DNA of 64,000 bases from Hydrogenophaga sp. RAC07 (GCF_001713375.1 NZ_CP016449.1:1922001-1986000); one strand, 5' to 3'; numbered from the stretch's first letter, positions 1-9,929 are shown. Made by a program: numbers and translations. Notes: generated by a model from the sequence alone, not told the origin.

Positions 1-593
1 CGTCGCGCGCCTTGTCCAGCGTCATGGACTTTTCACCGTGGTAGAAGTCGCCAGCGTGCATGTGCGACACATGCGAGCGCGATGCCTGACTCCATTCGCC
101 CATGCTGTGCGGGTTCTTGCGGGCGTACTCCTTCACGGCGCGCGGCGCGCGGCGGTCCGAGTTGCCTTCGCGCAGGACGGGGTTCACGGCGCTGCCGGTG
201 CACTTGGAATAGCGCGCGCGCAGCGCCTTCTCTTCCTCAGTCTTGGGGTTTTCCGGGTAGTCCGGGATCTTGTAGCCCTTGGCCTGCAGTTCCTTGATGC
301 AGGCGACCAGCTGCGACACCGACGCGCTGATGTTGGGCAGTTTGATGATGTTGGCTTCGGGCTTGAGCGTGAGCTTGCCGAGCTCGGCCAGGTAGTCGGG
401 CACGCGTTGCTCTTCGGTCAGGCACTCGGGGAAAGCCGCCAGCACGCGGGCAGCCACCGAGATGTCGCTGGTGGCCACGTTGATGCCGGCGGGCGCCGCG
501 AACGTGCGGATGATGGGCAGGAACGCACTGGTCGCCAGCAAAGGGGCTTCGTCCGTCAGGGTGTAAATGATGGTGGGTTGCTGGCTGCTCATC
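1..593 (-). CDS. icd: NADP-dependent isocitrate dehydrogenase, monomeric type (5' part; gene runs off the left edge)
   Basis: Only the first 197 codons are visible; the 3' end lies outside the window. The protein begins [17 protein letters not shown] and contains the stretches [18 protein letters not shown] and [20 protein letters not shown] that are typical of the monomeric, roughly 740-residue isocitrate dehydrogenases (IDH-II), not of the dimeric 45-kDa enzyme. It oxidises isocitrate to 2-oxoglutarate with NADP in the TCA cycle in the cytoplasm. The serine- and arginine-rich motif around residues 132-146 is in the substrate-binding part of the family. The ATG at 593 is preceded on the minus strand by a GGAG ribosome site about 7 bases upstream. 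It is transcribed away from sodB's terminator, so it probably has its own promoter in the interval 594-785. Identification is from recognised sequence; the start is confident. Confidence 0.93.
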
Positions 594-785
594 GCGTATC
601 TCCAAAATTGTTGGGGTGTGGCCGGTTCGACCGCTCTGTGCAGGTTATGCCGAAGCGCTGGATCAGACCACCCGTGATTTTGCTTTCCGGGCTTCACGCC
701 AAGCCCCGTTTTTTGAACGCTTATCTCACAATGCAAAAAGCGGTGCGAAATTTGTGTGTTCTTTTCTGTGCAGCGACCAACAAAA

Positions 786-813
786 AGGGCCCGAAGCTTG
801 CGCTTCGAGCCCT
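786..813 (-). terminator. Intrinsic terminator of sodB
   Basis: An inverted repeat AGGGC..GAAGC / GCTTCG..GCCCT with a TTGC loop and one mismatch ends, on the minus strand, in a run of five T (the A run at 782-786 on the plus strand). It lies about 20 bases past the sodB stop codon, so it is well placed to end sodB transcription before icd. Confidence 0.8.
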
Positions 814-832
814 GTCACCTGGCCGCTGGGGC

Positions 833-1414
833 TCAGGCGAAGTTGGCTTCGGCGAACGACCAGTTCACCAGCTTGTCGAGGAAGGTCTCCACGAACTTGG
901 GGCGGGCGTTGCGGTAGTCGATGTAGTAGGCATGCTCCCACACGTCCACGGTCAGCAGAGCCTTGTCGCCGGTGGTCAGCGGGGTGCCGGCGGCGCCCAT
1001 GTTGACGATGTCGACCGAACCGTCGGCTTTCTTCACCAGCCAGGTCCAGCCAGAACCGAAGTTGCCCACGGCGGACTTCACGAAAGCTTCCTTGAAGGCT
1101 GCATAGCTGCCCCACTTGGCGGTGATGGCCGCGGCCAACGCGCCGGCCGGCTCGCCGCCGCCGTTGGGCTTCATGCAGTTCCAGAAGAAGGTGTGGTTCC
1201 AGATCTGCGCGGAGTTGTTGTAGATGCCACCGCTGGATTTCTTGACGATGGACTCGAGGTCCATGGCTTCGAATTCGGTGCCTTTTTGCAGGTTGTTGAG
1301 GTTGACCACGTACGCGTTGTGGTGCTTGCCGTGGTGAAACTCCAGCGTTTCGCGGCTGTAGTGGGGAGCCAGTGCGTCCAGTGCGTAGGGCAATGCGGGC
1401 AGGGTGTGTTCCAT
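833..1414 (-). CDS. sodB: Superoxide dismutase [Fe]
   Basis: The 193-residue protein matches the iron superoxide dismutase family over its whole length. It converts superoxide to hydrogen peroxide and oxygen in the cytoplasm. The four metal ligands are visible as His27 (in FHHGKHH), His74 (in WNHTFFW), Asp157 and His161 (in [11 protein letters not shown]). The sequence [10 protein letters not shown] and the usual short length agree with the Fe-type subgroup, although Fe/Mn specificity cannot be proven from sequence. The ATG at 1414 has a GAGGAA site upstream. There is no signal peptide. A clear intrinsic terminator follows, so it is probably a single-gene transcript, or the end of one coming from xseA 100 bases upstream. 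Confidence 0.95.
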   Translation of the reverse strand: MEHTLPALPYALDALAPHYSRETLEFHHGKHHNAYVVNLNNLQKGTEFEAMDLESIVKKSSGGIYNNSAQIWNHTFFWNCMKPNGGGEPAGALAAAITAKWGSYAAFKEAFVKSAVGNFGSGWTWLVKKADGSVDIVNMGAAGTPLTTGDKALLTVDVWEHAYYIDYRNARPKFVETFLDKLVNWSFAEANFA

Positions 1415-1514
1415 GGGGTTCCTCGTGAGTGCTGTTGTGGAAAGTCTTGCCGTCTGGGTGGTCTCACCAGCGGACAGGCGGCCATTGTAGGCACGCGACT
1501 GTGCAGCGAAGGTG

Positions 1515-2858
1515 TCAGGGTCTCTGAATGTCGGGCTCCACGCGAACGTCCAAGGTGCCGTCGGCCAGCGTGGCGGTGAGCGCCTGACCAGCTTGCGCCT
1601 GCGCTGCCCGCGTTACCGCCACCCCTTGCGCGTCGGTGAGAAACGCGTAGCCGCGCTCCAGCACCAGCTGGGGATCAAGAAGCCCCAGTGACAGTTCGCA
1701 GCGTTGCAGCCGCCGCTGCTGCGCGTCCATTGCGCGGCGCAAGGCCAGCGGCAGCTGCGTCTGCAACACAGCCAATCGGTTGCGCCGCTGCTGGGTGGTC
1801 AACATCCAGCCGCCCTGCAAGCGGTGCTGCAGGCGCCCGAGTTGCTGCGCGCTGTCGTGCAGTCGCGACGAGGGGCGACCCATGCGCTGGGCCAACCGGT
1901 CGAGGCGCTGGCCCCGCTGGTCGATGTTGGACCAGGCGCCCGCATCCAGCCGCTCCTGCAAGTAATCCAGCTCCCCCACCCGCTGCTCGCGCGCGGGAGC
2001 GCAAAGCTCGGCCGCGGCGGTGGGCGTGGGCGCCCGCAGGTCGGCCACGAAGTCGGCCAGGGTGAAGTCGGTTTCATGGCCCACGCCGCAGACCACGGGC
2101 ATGGGCGCGCGCGCCATCAGGCGAACCAGCTCGGGATCGTTGAACGACCACAAGTCTTCCAGCGAGCCCCCGCCCCGGACCAGCAGCAGAACCTCGCTTT
2201 CACCCGTCTCGGCGTGGCGGCTGTAGGCGCTCTGCAGGGCGGCGCGCAGTTCGCTCGGAGCTTGTGCGCCCTGGACGGAGGCGGGGTAGATCACCACCGG
2301 CAGGTGCGGCACGCGCCGGCGCAGGGCGGTGACCACGTCGCGCAAGGCCGCCGCACCCAGCGAAGTGACCACGCCAATGCTGCGAGGCTGGGCGGGCAGA
2401 GGCCGTTTGCGCGCTGCCTCGAACAAGCCCTCGGCCTCCAGTTGGGCCTTGAGGCGCAAGAACTGCTCGAACAGCGCGCCCTGCCCGGCTGGCTGAAGGG
2501 ACTCCACAATGAGTTGCAGCTCGCCGCGCGCGCCATACACGTCGAGCTTGCCGCGGGCTTCCACGAGTTGTCCATCGCGCGGGTTGAAGGTGAGCTGTTC
2601 GGCCGCGCGGCGAAACAGCGCGCAGCGCACCTGACCCGTTTCGTCCTTCAGCGCGAAATAACAATGGCCGCTGGCCGCGCGCGAAAAGCCCGAAATCTCG
2701 CCGCGCACCGCGACCGGATTGAACCGGGCGGCCAGGGTGTCTGCCACGGCGCGCATCAGCGGCCCAACCGCCCACACACGCCCCGCCGCCGGGGCCTGCG
2801 ACGGTGAAAACGCGTCAACCATGCGTGTCTCCCGCGCAAAAGTGTCCACAGGCCGCAT
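1515..2858 (-). CDS. xseA: Exodeoxyribonuclease VII large subunit
   Basis: The 447-residue protein is the catalytic large subunit of exonuclease VII, which with XseB degrades single-stranded DNA to oligonucleotides from both ends. An N-terminal OB-fold domain is seen around residues 28-120 ([38 protein letters not shown]). It is followed by the catalytic core with [37 protein letters not shown] and [20 protein letters not shown], all diagnostic of XseA. The long Arg/Gln/Leu-rich helical region at 290-380 is the usual coiled-coil part. The start may be Met13 (position 2822) rather than 2858, because the family match begins only near residue 25. No xseB is present nearby. It is divergent from exbB. 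Confidence 0.95.
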   Translation of the reverse strand: MRPVDTFARETRMVDAFSPSQAPAAGRVWAVGPLMRAVADTLAARFNPVAVRGEISGFSRAASGHCYFALKDETGQVRCALFRRAAEQLTFNPRDGQLVEARGKLDVYGARGELQLIVESLQPAGQGALFEQFLRLKAQLEAEGLFEAARKRPLPAQPRSIGVVTSLGAAALRDVVTALRRRVPHLPVVIYPASVQGAQAPSELRAALQSAYSRHAETGESEVLLLVRGGGSLEDLWSFNDPELVRLMARAPMPVVCGVGHETDFTLADFVADLRAPTPTAAAELCAPAREQRVGELDYLQERLDAGAWSNIDQRGQRLDRLAQRMGRPSSRLHDSAQQLGRLQHRLQGGWMLTTQQRRNRLAVLQTQLPLALRRAMDAQQRRLQRCELSLGLLDPQLVLERGYAFLTDAQGVAVTRAAQAQAGQALTATLADGTLDVRVEPDIQRP

Positions 2859-3169
2859 GGATACTGGTGATCGGGTGAACGCAGCCTGTGTGTGCAGGGT
2901 CGGGTGAATAGCGCATTGATTCGAAAGCGTTTTGCAGTGCCTGTTTGCTGATCGATCTGATGAAGCCCAAGCCCGGCGCGGGCCCGCACCACTTGCTCGT
3001 CGGGTTCTTCACAAAGTTATCCACAGAATCTGTGCACGAAGTGCATGTGTCGTGCGGAGCATGGGGTGGGGGGTTGGGAAGCCATCGCCGGGAGCGCGCC
3101 ACCCCTGAGACATAATCGGTCGACCGACTAGCGCCGAGCAACCCAACGGCACACGCCTGGAGTTCAGAC
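2859..3169. other. Intergenic region between divergent xseA and exbB
   Basis: This 311-base interval holds no convincing gene. It must contain the promoters for xseA (leftward) and for the exbB-exbD-lpxK operon (rightward). A perfect 12-base palindrome, TCGGTCGACCGA, lies at 3116-3127, about 45 bases before exbB, and could be an operator, but nothing identifies a binding protein. The ribosome site GGAG at 3159-3162 serves the TTG start of exbB. Confidence 0.5.
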
Positions 3170-3811
3170 TTGCTTTCCATCATACAAGCCGCAGGATGGC
3201 CCATCTGGCCCCTGATCATCTGTTCCGTTCTCGGATTGGCCCTGGTCATCGAACGGTTCGTCAGCCTCAAAACCGCCAAGATCATTCCGCCCAAACTGCT
3301 GGACGAAGCCATCATGGTGTCGCGCAACGGGGTGCCGGGCCCGGACGTGGTGACCCAACTCGAGCAGAACTCGGTGCTCGGCGCCGTGCTGGCCAGCGGC
3401 TTTCGCACCTTCAACAGCAACCCGCGCGCCAGCGAAGACGACCTGCGCGCCAGCCTGGAAGGCGCCGGGCGTCAGGCGGCGGCGCAATTGCAGCGTTACC
3501 TTGGCGCGCTCGCCACCATCGCATCGGCTGCGCCGCTGCTGGGTTTGCTGGGCACCGTCATCGGCATGATCGAGATCTTTGGCTCGCAGGGCGCCAGCGG
3601 CGCTGGCGGCGTGCCCGGCATGGGGGACCCGGCACAACTGGCGCGGGGCATCTCGATTGCCCTCTACAACACCGCCTTCGGCCTGATCGTGGCGATCCCC
3701 GCCTTGATCTTCTGGCGCTATTTCCGCGGCCGGGTGGACGGCTACCTGTTGGCCCTGGAACTGGCCGCCGAACGTTTTGCCCGTCACCTGCTGAACCTGC
3801 GCAAGCACTGA
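3170..3811 (+). CDS. exbB: ExbB/TolQ-family proton channel protein
   Basis: The 213-residue inner-membrane protein belongs to the MotA/TolQ/ExbB proton-channel family. With ExbD it harvests the proton gradient to energise TonB- or Tol-type transport across the outer membrane. Three membrane segments are visible at about residues 10-30, 115-137 and 165-185. The conserved pore sequences APLLGLLGTVIGMI (121-134) and ALYNTAFGLIVAIPALI (164-180) are intact. The start is TTG at 3170, supported by GGAG seven bases upstream; no ATG is available that keeps the first membrane segment. It is followed after four bases by exbD and is the first gene of an apparent operon with lpxK, ycaR and kdsB. No tonB is nearby, so the partner (TonB, or a lipid A-related system) is not shown here. 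Confidence 0.9.
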   Translation: MLSIIQAAGWPIWPLIICSVLGLALVIERFVSLKTAKIIPPKLLDEAIMVSRNGVPGPDVVTQLEQNSVLGAVLASGFRTFNSNPRASEDDLRASLEGAGRQAAAQLQRYLGALATIASAAPLLGLLGTVIGMIEIFGSQGASGAGGVPGMGDPAQLARGISIALYNTAFGLIVAIPALIFWRYFRGRVDGYLLALELAAERFARHLLNLRKH

Positions 3812-3815
3812 AGCC

Positions 3816-4253
3816 ATGAACTTCCGTCCCGGCACGCGCGACGAGCCCGAGATCAACCTGATCCCGTTCATCGACATCTTGCTGGTGGTGCTCATCTTCC
3901 TGATGCTCACCACCACCTACAGCAAGTTCACCGAACTCAACGTCAACCTGCCGGTGGCCGACGCGCAGGCGCCCAAGACCAACAAGCGCGAAGTGGTGGT
4001 GGCGGTCGGCAACGACGGGCGTTACGCCATCAACAAACAGGTGCTGGAGGGCACCAGCGTCGAACTGCTCACCAGCGCCCTGGCCGGCGCCTCCGAAGGC
4101 AACGCCGAGACGGTGATCATCATCAGCGCCGATGCCGCGGCCACGCACCAGTCGGTGATCAATGTGATGGATGCCGCGCGACGAGCCGGTCTCGTGCAGA
4201 TCACGTTCGCCACGCAACAGACCGGCGCTGCTGCTGCCCGTGGCAAGCCCTGA
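3816..4253 (+). CDS. exbD: ExbD/TolR-family biopolymer transport protein
   Basis: The 145-residue protein is the second half of the ExbBD proton channel. A short cytoplasmic N terminus (NFRPGTRDEPEINLIPFIDILL) leads into one membrane helix at about residues 15-35 containing Asp20, the aspartate that carries protons in ExbD and TolR. The remainder is a periplasmic domain with the usual VxVxVGNDGRYAINKQ and VIIISADAAATHQSVINVMDAARRAG pattern. It starts four bases after the exbB stop, so the two are co-translated. In many Burkholderiales this pair sits directly before lpxK, as here. Confidence 0.92.
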   Translation: MNFRPGTRDEPEINLIPFIDILLVVLIFLMLTTTYSKFTELNVNLPVADAQAPKTNKREVVVAVGNDGRYAINKQVLEGTSVELLTSALAGASEGNAETVIIISADAAATHQSVINVMDAARRAGLVQITFATQQTGAAAARGKP

Positions 4254-4274
4254 GCGGCGTCTCCTCCTGAACCG

Positions 4275-5342
4275 ATGAGTGAGGCCCGCTGGCAGGCTCT
4301 CTGGCTGCGCAATTCGCTGCGGCGCGGCGGGATGGCCCGTTTGCTATGGCCCGTGTCGCTGGTGTACGGCGCACTCATGGCCCTGCGCCGGGGCCTTTAC
4401 CAGATGGGTCTCAAACAAAGCCACTCCGTTGGCGTTCCGGTGGTTGTCATCGGCAACGTGGTGGTCGGTGGCGCCGGCAAAACGCCCACGGTGATCGGCG
4501 TGGTCAACCACCTGAAAACCCAGGGTTGGCAGCCCGGGGTGGTTTCACGCGGCCATGGCCGGCAGAGTCAACACGTGGTGCTCGTTCACGCCGACACGGC
4601 ACTCGCCGACAGCGGCGATGAGCCGGCCCTGATCCACCGTCGCACCCAGGTCCCTGTCTGCGTGGCAGCCCAACGCGTGGCCGCAGCCCGGGCACTGCTG
4701 GCCGCACACCCGGAGGTCAACATCCTCGTCTGCGACGACGGCCTGCAGCACCTGGCATTGCACAGAGATGTTCAGATCATCGTGTTCGACGAGCGGGGCA
4801 CGGGCAACGGCTGGCTGCTGCCGGCGGGGCTGCTGCGTGAACCCTGGCCGCGGGAAACCAAGACCTCCGCGTCTGACCTGGTGCTGCACCAGCGTCGGGA
4901 TGACACGCCCAACCCTGCGCTGATTCGTGCACCCGGCGTGCCGGTGTTCGGTGCGGTGCGCAGGCTGGCCGACCACGCGGTGGGACCCACGGGCGAACAG
5001 ATGTCGCTGGACCAGCTGCGCGGGCAACGCGTGACGGCGGTGGCCGGTACCGCCAGGCCCGGCGTGTTCTTCGACATGCTGCGTGCGCGCGGGATTGAGC
5101 CCGCGGCAGAGGTGGGCTTGCCCGACCACGCGACCTTGCCCGACTACGCAGCCCTGATGCAGGACAGCTCGATCACCCTGCTCTGCACCGAAAAAGACGC
5201 GGTCAAGCTGTTTCCCACGCTCATCGACAGCCCTGCGGATCAGCGCCCTCAGGTCTGGGCCGTGCCGCTGGAACTGACGCCAGACCCCGCATTCTTCAAT
5301 GCGCTGGACGGGCGCCTGGAACGCCTGAAAAGCCGCGCCTGA
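4275..5342 (+). CDS. lpxK: Tetraacyldisaccharide 4'-kinase
   Basis: LpxK phosphorylates the 4' position of the tetraacyldisaccharide 1-phosphate lipid A precursor at the cytoplasmic face of the inner membrane. The 355-residue protein has an N-terminal hydrophobic helix (about 20-40) and the unusual P-loop [12 protein letters not shown] at 61-72. The downstream sequences [15 protein letters not shown] and [13 protein letters not shown] are characteristic of LpxK, as are [21 protein letters not shown] and the late TEKDAVKL. It lies 21 bases after exbD and before ycaR-kdsB, so two envelope lipopolysaccharide steps share one operon. Confidence 0.95.
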   Translation: MSEARWQALWLRNSLRRGGMARLLWPVSLVYGALMALRRGLYQMGLKQSHSVGVPVVVIGNVVVGGAGKTPTVIGVVNHLKTQGWQPGVVSRGHGRQSQHVVLVHADTALADSGDEPALIHRRTQVPVCVAAQRVAAARALLAAHPEVNILVCDDGLQHLALHRDVQIIVFDERGTGNGWLLPAGLLREPWPRETKTSASDLVLHQRRDDTPNPALIRAPGVPVFGAVRRLADHAVGPTGEQMSLDQLRGQRVTAVAGTARPGVFFDMLRARGIEPAAEVGLPDHATLPDYAALMQDSSITLLCTEKDAVKLFPTLIDSPADQRPQVWAVPLELTPDPAFFNALDGRLERLKSRA

Positions 5343-5380
5343 ACCGCAAAGCCGGCCAACCGCGCGACTATCATTCCCCC

Positions 5381-5587
5381 ATGGACACCAAACTGCTCGA
5401 ACTCCTGGTCTGCCCCGTGACCAAAGGGCCCCTGATCTTCAACCGCGACAGCCAGGAGCTTGTGTCGCGCAGCGCGCGTCTGGCCTACCCGGTGCGCGAC
5501 GGCATTCCGATCTTGCTGGAGCACGAAGCCCGCCCCCTGACCGACGAAGAAGCCACCCGGCCCAACGCCCCCACCCCGCAGCCATGA
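5381..5587 (+). CDS. ycaR: Trm112-family protein (YcaR-like)
   Basis: The 68-residue protein matches the Trm112p-like YcaR family ([38 protein letters not shown]). Members are small folded proteins; the eukaryotic homologue activates methyltransferases, but the bacterial role is not settled. Only one cysteine of the usual zinc-type pair is present (Cys11; the second position is Thr/Lys), so zinc binding is doubtful. Its stop codon overlaps the kdsB start by four bases, indicating coupled translation in the lpxK-kdsB operon, the same arrangement as in E. coli. Confidence 0.88.
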   Translation: MDTKLLELLVCPVTKGPLIFNRDSQELVSRSARLAYPVRDGIPILLEHEARPLTDEEATRPNAPTPQP

Positions 5588-6366
5588 GCCTGCACGAGGT
5601 TCCCGGGCGCTTCACGGTCCTGATTCCGGCGCGTCTGGCCTCCACCCGGCTGCCCGACAAACCCTTGGCCGACATCGGCGGCCTGCCCATGGTGGTGCGG
5701 GTGGCGCGCCGAGCGCAGCTGAGCGCTGCACACCGCTGTGTGGTGGCGGCCGACGATGCACGCATCGTGCAGGCCTGCGAAGCTCACGGCGTGAGCGCCA
5801 TCCTGACCCGAGGCGACCACCTCAGTGGCAGCGACCGCCTGGCCGAAGCCTGCACCCTGCTTGGCCTGGCCGATTCGGAGGTGGTGGTCAATGTGCAGGG
5901 CGACGAACCCCTGATCGACCCCGGTCTCATCAACGCCGTGGCACAGGAGCTGCACGCCAGGCCCGATTGCGTCATGAGCACGGCGGCACATGCCATCGAC
6001 GAGCTGGCCGACTTTCTCAATCCCAATGTGGTCAAGGTGGTGCTGGACCGGCAGCTGACCGCCCTGTATTTCAGCCGTGCGCCCATTCCCTGGTGGCGGG
6101 ACGGCATGGCCGGCGGAGCGGCGTCCGCACTGCCGTCACCCCGCCCTCTGCGCCACGTCGGCGTGTATGGCTACCGCGCCGGTTTTCTGAGGCGCTTTCC
6201 CGAGCTCGAACCCGCACCGCTGGAAGCCACGGAGTCGCTGGAACAGCTGCGGGTGCTGTGGCATGGCGAACGCATTGCCGTGCACGTGAGCGCGGCTGCA
6301 CCGGGTGCCGGCGTGGACACCCCGGAGGACCTCGAGCGGGTCCGCCAGGTGCTGGCACAAGACTGA
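5584..6366 (+). CDS. kdsB: 3-deoxy-manno-octulosonate cytidylyltransferase (CMP-KDO synthetase)
   Basis: KdsB activates KDO with CTP to CMP-KDO for the lipopolysaccharide inner core. The 260-residue protein has the N-terminal nucleotide-binding signature [20 protein letters not shown] (residues about 14-33). It also has the family sequences [24 protein letters not shown] and [12 protein letters not shown], then [20 protein letters not shown] and a final [11 protein letters not shown]. Its ATG overlaps the ycaR stop. The operon probably ends here, since a 156-base gap precedes adk. Confidence 0.95.
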   Translation: MSLHEVPGRFTVLIPARLASTRLPDKPLADIGGLPMVVRVARRAQLSAAHRCVVAADDARIVQACEAHGVSAILTRGDHLSGSDRLAEACTLLGLADSEVVVNVQGDEPLIDPGLINAVAQELHARPDCVMSTAAHAIDELADFLNPNVVKVVLDRQLTALYFSRAPIPWWRDGMAGGAASALPSPRPLRHVGVYGYRAGFLRRFPELEPAPLEATESLEQLRVLWHGERIAVHVSAAAPGAGVDTPEDLERVRQVLAQD

Positions 6367-7179
<813 letters not shown>

Positions 7180-7190
7180 GCGGTCTGCAC

Positions 7191-7230
7191 CCAACAAAAA
7201 AACCGGCCTGCGAGCCGGTTTTTTTGTTGG
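7191..7230. terminator. Bidirectional intrinsic terminator between adk and the DUF6152 gene
   Basis: A perfect 17-base inverted repeat (CCAAC, seven A, CCGGC / GCCGG, seven T, GTTGG) encloses a six-base loop. Each strand therefore has a GC stem followed by a seven-T run. It serves adk from the left and the leftward operon ending at 7249 from the right. Confidence 0.92.
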
Positions 7231-7248
7231 AGTCTTGGCGCAAGCGCA

Positions 7249-7728
7249 TCAAGCCGGACTGGAACGCAACCCGTATACCTTGCCACCCAGGAACACATAC
7301 TCGGCGCGCACGATCGCCTCCCCGGCTTCGTCTTTGAAGGTGAATCCCACCAACGAGAGCGATTCACCGTTCTTGATTTCGGGCATCTGCCACTGGCCCA
7401 GGCGGAACAAGGGCGCCAGCTCGATTTCCCAGCGTCGATCACGCCGCGTAGGTACCACCGCCCTGGACAAGAGCGCAGACCCGTCGACGCCCGCGGTCTG
7501 GGCTGGCAGGGCGCGCTGGGCCAGATCGGCGGGCACACGCAGGTTCTCGGGCAGCTCCAGCGACAGTTCCACGTGTGGGTTGCGCCACCTCACATTGACA
7601 GCCTTGCCCTCCAGGTAGATCGGCCGCCCCTGGTCAAAGCTGCTCCAGCCGTGGTGCGCCAGCGCACCCGTGGCGACGCCTCCCCAACCCAGGGCAGCGG
7701 CCACCTGAACAAATTCACGTCGTTGCAT
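7249..7728 (-). CDS. DUF6152-family exported protein
   Basis: The 159-residue protein begins MQRREFVQVAAALGWGG, a twin-arginine-like export signal cut near AHHGW. The mature sequence HHGWSSFDQGRPIYLEGKAVNVRWRNPH fits the DUF6152 family of small periplasmic beta-rich proteins, whose function is unknown. The start at 7728 was chosen because AAGGAGAAC lies directly upstream; a longer open frame is not conserved. It is 11 bases downstream of a four-helix membrane protein gene and at the end of the asparaginase operon. Proteins of this family are often encoded next to such a membrane protein, which suggests that they work together. Confidence 0.75.
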   Translation of the reverse strand: MQRREFVQVAAALGWGGVATGALAHHGWSSFDQGRPIYLEGKAVNVRWRNPHVELSLELPENLRVPADLAQRALPAQTAGVDGSALLSRAVVPTRRDRRWEIELAPLFRLGQWQMPEIKNGESLSLVGFTFKDEAGEAIVRAEYVFLGGKVYGLRSSPA

Positions 7729-7739
7729 GCGGTTCTCCT

Positions 7740-8159
7740 TCAAACATAGGCAATCCAGCGTCCACAGGTGACCACGAGCATCCAGATCACCATCGACAAG
7801 AGCATGCTCACACGGGCGGTGGTGTCCTGGAGCTGCAACGAACGGCGCGCATGGAACCAGCCGGCATTGCAGCCCGCCAGCATGATCAACGCCATCTTCG
7901 CTGTGAACACGCGGTTGGCCAACAGTTCCCCGGGTTGCGTGCCGAACATCAACAAACCTGTCACGACGGCCAGGCCAAACCCGATGCCCACCAAGCCCAG
8001 GCTCAACCGCGCCAGTGGTTCGATAGGCAGGGTCGACGCCCAACCGAACACGCGCATCTCCAGCAACACCAGGTTACCCAGGATCAAGGCCACACCGATC
8101 AGGTGCACCACCTCCAGCATGGGATACGCCCAAGGGTGGGCGCCGAGTGCCTCCAGCAC
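7740..8159 (-). CDS. Small integral membrane protein (DUF6644/DUF2214-like), four helices
   Basis: The 139-residue protein has four predicted membrane helices at about 14-34, 48-72, 82-102 and 115-138 and little else. The pattern resembles small membrane proteins that are paired with DUF6152 genes; the family assignment is tentative. The start is GTG at 8159, one base after the asparaginase stop codon, with GGAGG inside the last asparaginase codons, so translation is coupled. Substrate or partner is unknown. The intact frame, the coupling and the partner gene downstream support that it is real. Confidence 0.75.
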   Translation of the reverse strand: MLEALGAHPWAYPMLEVVHLIGVALILGNLVLLEMRVFGWASTLPIEPLARLSLGLVGIGFGLAVVTGLLMFGTQPGELLANRVFTAKMALIMLAGCNAGWFHARRSLQLQDTTARVSMLLSMVIWMLVVTCGRWIAYV

Positions 8160-8160
8160 C

Positions 8161-9135
8161 TCAGGCCTCCAGCAACTGCAACGCCAGCGCCAGGCGCGCT
8201 TTCACAGGCGACAGGCCGGCCGAATCCGGCAACGGCTGGCCCGGGTGTGGCACCACGCGACCGTGCGCGCAGCGGCTGGCCACCACCACCTCGACGCCGC
8301 TGGCCTGTGCCTGTTTCAACGCTGCCAGCAGATCGTCGTGCACGGTGCCGTTGCCGGTGCCGGCCACCACGATGCCGCGCAGCGGCTCCGCGGCGGCGGT
8401 TTGGCCCAGCAAAGCGCGCACCACCTCCCCATCGGCATTGGCGTGACTGAAGATCAGCTCCACGCGCGGCAGCGCGGCGGCGCCCTTCAGTCGTCGCAGC
8501 GCTGCGGCGTCGAAGGCGCCCTCGGGCACCGCCTGAGGCCAGGGCCTGAACACGCGCAACTGCGCCTCTTCCACACAACCGAGCTCGCCCGCGTCACCCG
8601 AGTCGAACGGGTCTGTTCTGTAGGGATGCACCTTGGCCACGTCGATCGCACCGTGAATTCGACCAGCGCACACCACCACCACGCCACGGGCCTCAGGATG
8701 CAACGCCACCGCCACCGCATCGCTCAGGTTCTGCGGCCCGTCGGGCACCAGCGCCGTGGCCGGCCGCATCGCACACGTGAGCACCACCGGCTTGGATGGT
8801 TTCAGCACGGTCTGCAACAGAAAGGCGGTCTCCTCGATCGTGTCGGTGCCGTGGGTGATCACGATACCGGCCACCTCGGGCCGATCGAGGTGCTCAGCCA
8901 CCCGCGCGGCGAGCGCATGCCACACGCTCAGCACCATGTCCTTGCTGTTGATCTGCGCCACCTGCTCCACGTCCAGCGGACAAGTCGCCAGGGCGGGCAC
9001 CATGGCCACGAGCTCGCTCACCGCCACCTGCCCGGCCACATAGCCCACGTTGTCGTTCGCCCGGTTGGCGCGTCCGGCAATCGTGCCGCCCGTGCCCAAA
9101 ACCACGAGGCGGCGCGCCTGGTTTGCATTCACCAC
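8161..9135 (-). CDS. Asparaginase (type I/II asparaginase family, cytoplasmic)
   Basis: The 324-residue protein hydrolyses L-asparagine (possibly also glutamine) to aspartate and ammonia. The two signature threonine sites are present: VLGTGGTIAG with the nucleophile Thr18, and HGTDTIEET with Thr97-Asp98. The lysine of the second triad is in DVAKVHPY (about residue 167), and CAMRPATALVPDGPQN is also typical. There is no signal peptide, so it should be cytoplasmic although it is similar to the AnsB branch. The start is GTG at 9135 (or the next GTG at 9132), with AAAGGA upstream. It is the first gene of a three-gene operon with two small envelope proteins. Its promoter region contains the two lexA SOS boxes, which lie only 17 bases upstream of its start codon. 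Confidence 0.9.
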   Translation of the reverse strand: MVNANQARRLVVLGTGGTIAGRANRANDNVGYVAGQVAVSELVAMVPALATCPLDVEQVAQINSKDMVLSVWHALAARVAEHLDRPEVAGIVITHGTDTIEETAFLLQTVLKPSKPVVLTCAMRPATALVPDGPQNLSDAVAVALHPEARGVVVVCAGRIHGAIDVAKVHPYRTDPFDSGDAGELGCVEEAQLRVFRPWPQAVPEGAFDAAALRRLKGAAALPRVELIFSHANADGEVVRALLGQTAAAEPLRGIVVAGTGNGTVHDDLLAALKQAQASGVEVVVASRCAHGRVVPHPGQPLPDSAGLSPVKARLALALQLLEA

Positions 9136-9152
9136 TTGCCAAGTCCTTTGAA

Positions 9153-9187
9153 CTGGTTAAAAATACAGCCACTGGATAAGAAAACAG
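9153..9187. promoter_or_regulatory. Two tandem LexA (SOS) boxes in the lexA/asparaginase divergent promoter
   Basis: Two 16-base sites, CTGGTTAAAAATACAG (9153-9168) and CTGGATAAGAAAACAG (9172-9187), fit the proteobacterial LexA consensus CTGT-N8-ACAG except for G in place of T at position 4 of each. They are spaced 19 bases apart start to start, placing them on nearly the same helical face. They lie 56-90 bases upstream of lexA, the usual arrangement for LexA autorepression. Because asparaginase starts only 17 bases away on the other side, its transcription may be SOS-affected too. Confidence 0.85.
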
Positions 9188-9242
9188 TGACCCGCCGTTC
9201 GGATACCCCGCCCGGTGAGGCATACACCCCGAAGAGGTCCAC

Positions 9243-9929
9243 ATGCTCGACATGCCCGCCACCACGCCCAAGCTCACCGCCCGGCAGCAGCAGATTCTGG
9301 AGCTCATCCAGACCGCCATTGCCCGCACCGGTTCGCCGCCCACGCGGGCTGAAATTGCCAGCGAACTCGGCTTCAAGTCGGCCAACGCGGCCGAGGAGCA
9401 CTTGCAGGCCCTGGCACGCAAAGGGGTCATCGAACTGGTCAGCGGCACCTCGCGCGGCATTCGCCTGCGCAGCGAAGATCTCCGCTCCATCAACGATTCG
9501 CGCGGGCGCCAGCTTACACTCCCGCTCCCCAGCCTGGCCCAGCTCATGCTCCCCCTGATTGGCCGCGTGGCCGCCGGCTCACCCATCCTGGCGCAAGAGC
9601 ATGTGGACCAGACCTACCACGTCGAGCGCAGCCTGTTCCAGCGCGAGCCCGACTACCTGCTCAAGGTGCGCGGCATGTCCATGCGCGACGTCGGCATCAT
9701 CGACGGCGACCTGCTGGCCGTGAAGTCTGCCAAGGAAGCCAAGAACGGCCAGATCGTGGTGGCCCGCCTGGGTGACGATGTGACCGTCAAGCGGTTCATG
9801 CGCCGCCAAAACGTCATCGAGCTTCACGCCGAGAACCCCGACTACAAGACCATCGTGGTCGAGCCCGGCGAACCGTTTGAAATCGAAGGCCTCGCGGTCG
9901 GCCTCATCCGCAACAGTTTCCAACTCTGA
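9243..9929 (+). CDS. lexA: LexA repressor
   Basis: LexA represses SOS genes and inactivates itself by RecA-stimulated self-cleavage. The 228-residue protein has an N-terminal winged helix ([36 protein letters not shown]; residues 11-55). The cleavage site is Ala111-Gly112 (RVAAGSPI), and the catalytic pair is Ser146 (RGMSMRD) and Lys183 (VTVKRF). The linker at 80-100 is slightly long, as common in betaproteobacteria. Two SOS boxes upstream indicate autoregulation. ATG 9243 has GAAGAGG upstream; Met4 is an alternative. Confidence 0.96.
   Translation: MLDMPATTPKLTARQQQILELIQTAIARTGSPPTRAEIASELGFKSANAAEEHLQALARKGVIELVSGTSRGIRLRSEDLRSINDSRGRQLTLPLPSLAQLMLPLIGRVAAGSPILAQEHVDQTYHVERSLFQREPDYLLKVRGMSMRDVGIIDGDLLAVKSAKEAKNGQIVVARLGDDVTVKRFMRRQNVIELHAENPDYKTIVVEPGEPFEIEGLAVGLIRNSFQL

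Noticed and set aside
38..1579. A 513-codon open frame on the plus strand over icd and sodB
   Set aside because: It is antisense to two clearly identified genes and the translation is Arg/Gly/His-rich without any family. Such frames are common in GC-rich DNA opposite real genes.
3116..3127. Perfect palindrome TCGGTCGACCGA before exbB as a Fur or other operator
   Set aside because: It has no similarity to a Fur box and no evidence for a binding protein; 12-base palindromes occur by chance in GC-rich DNA. Mentioned only as part of the intergenic entry.
7768..9558. A 596-codon plus-strand open frame across the asparaginase operon and the start of lexA
   Set aside because: It is antisense to two genes and out of frame with lexA, with no recognisable domains.
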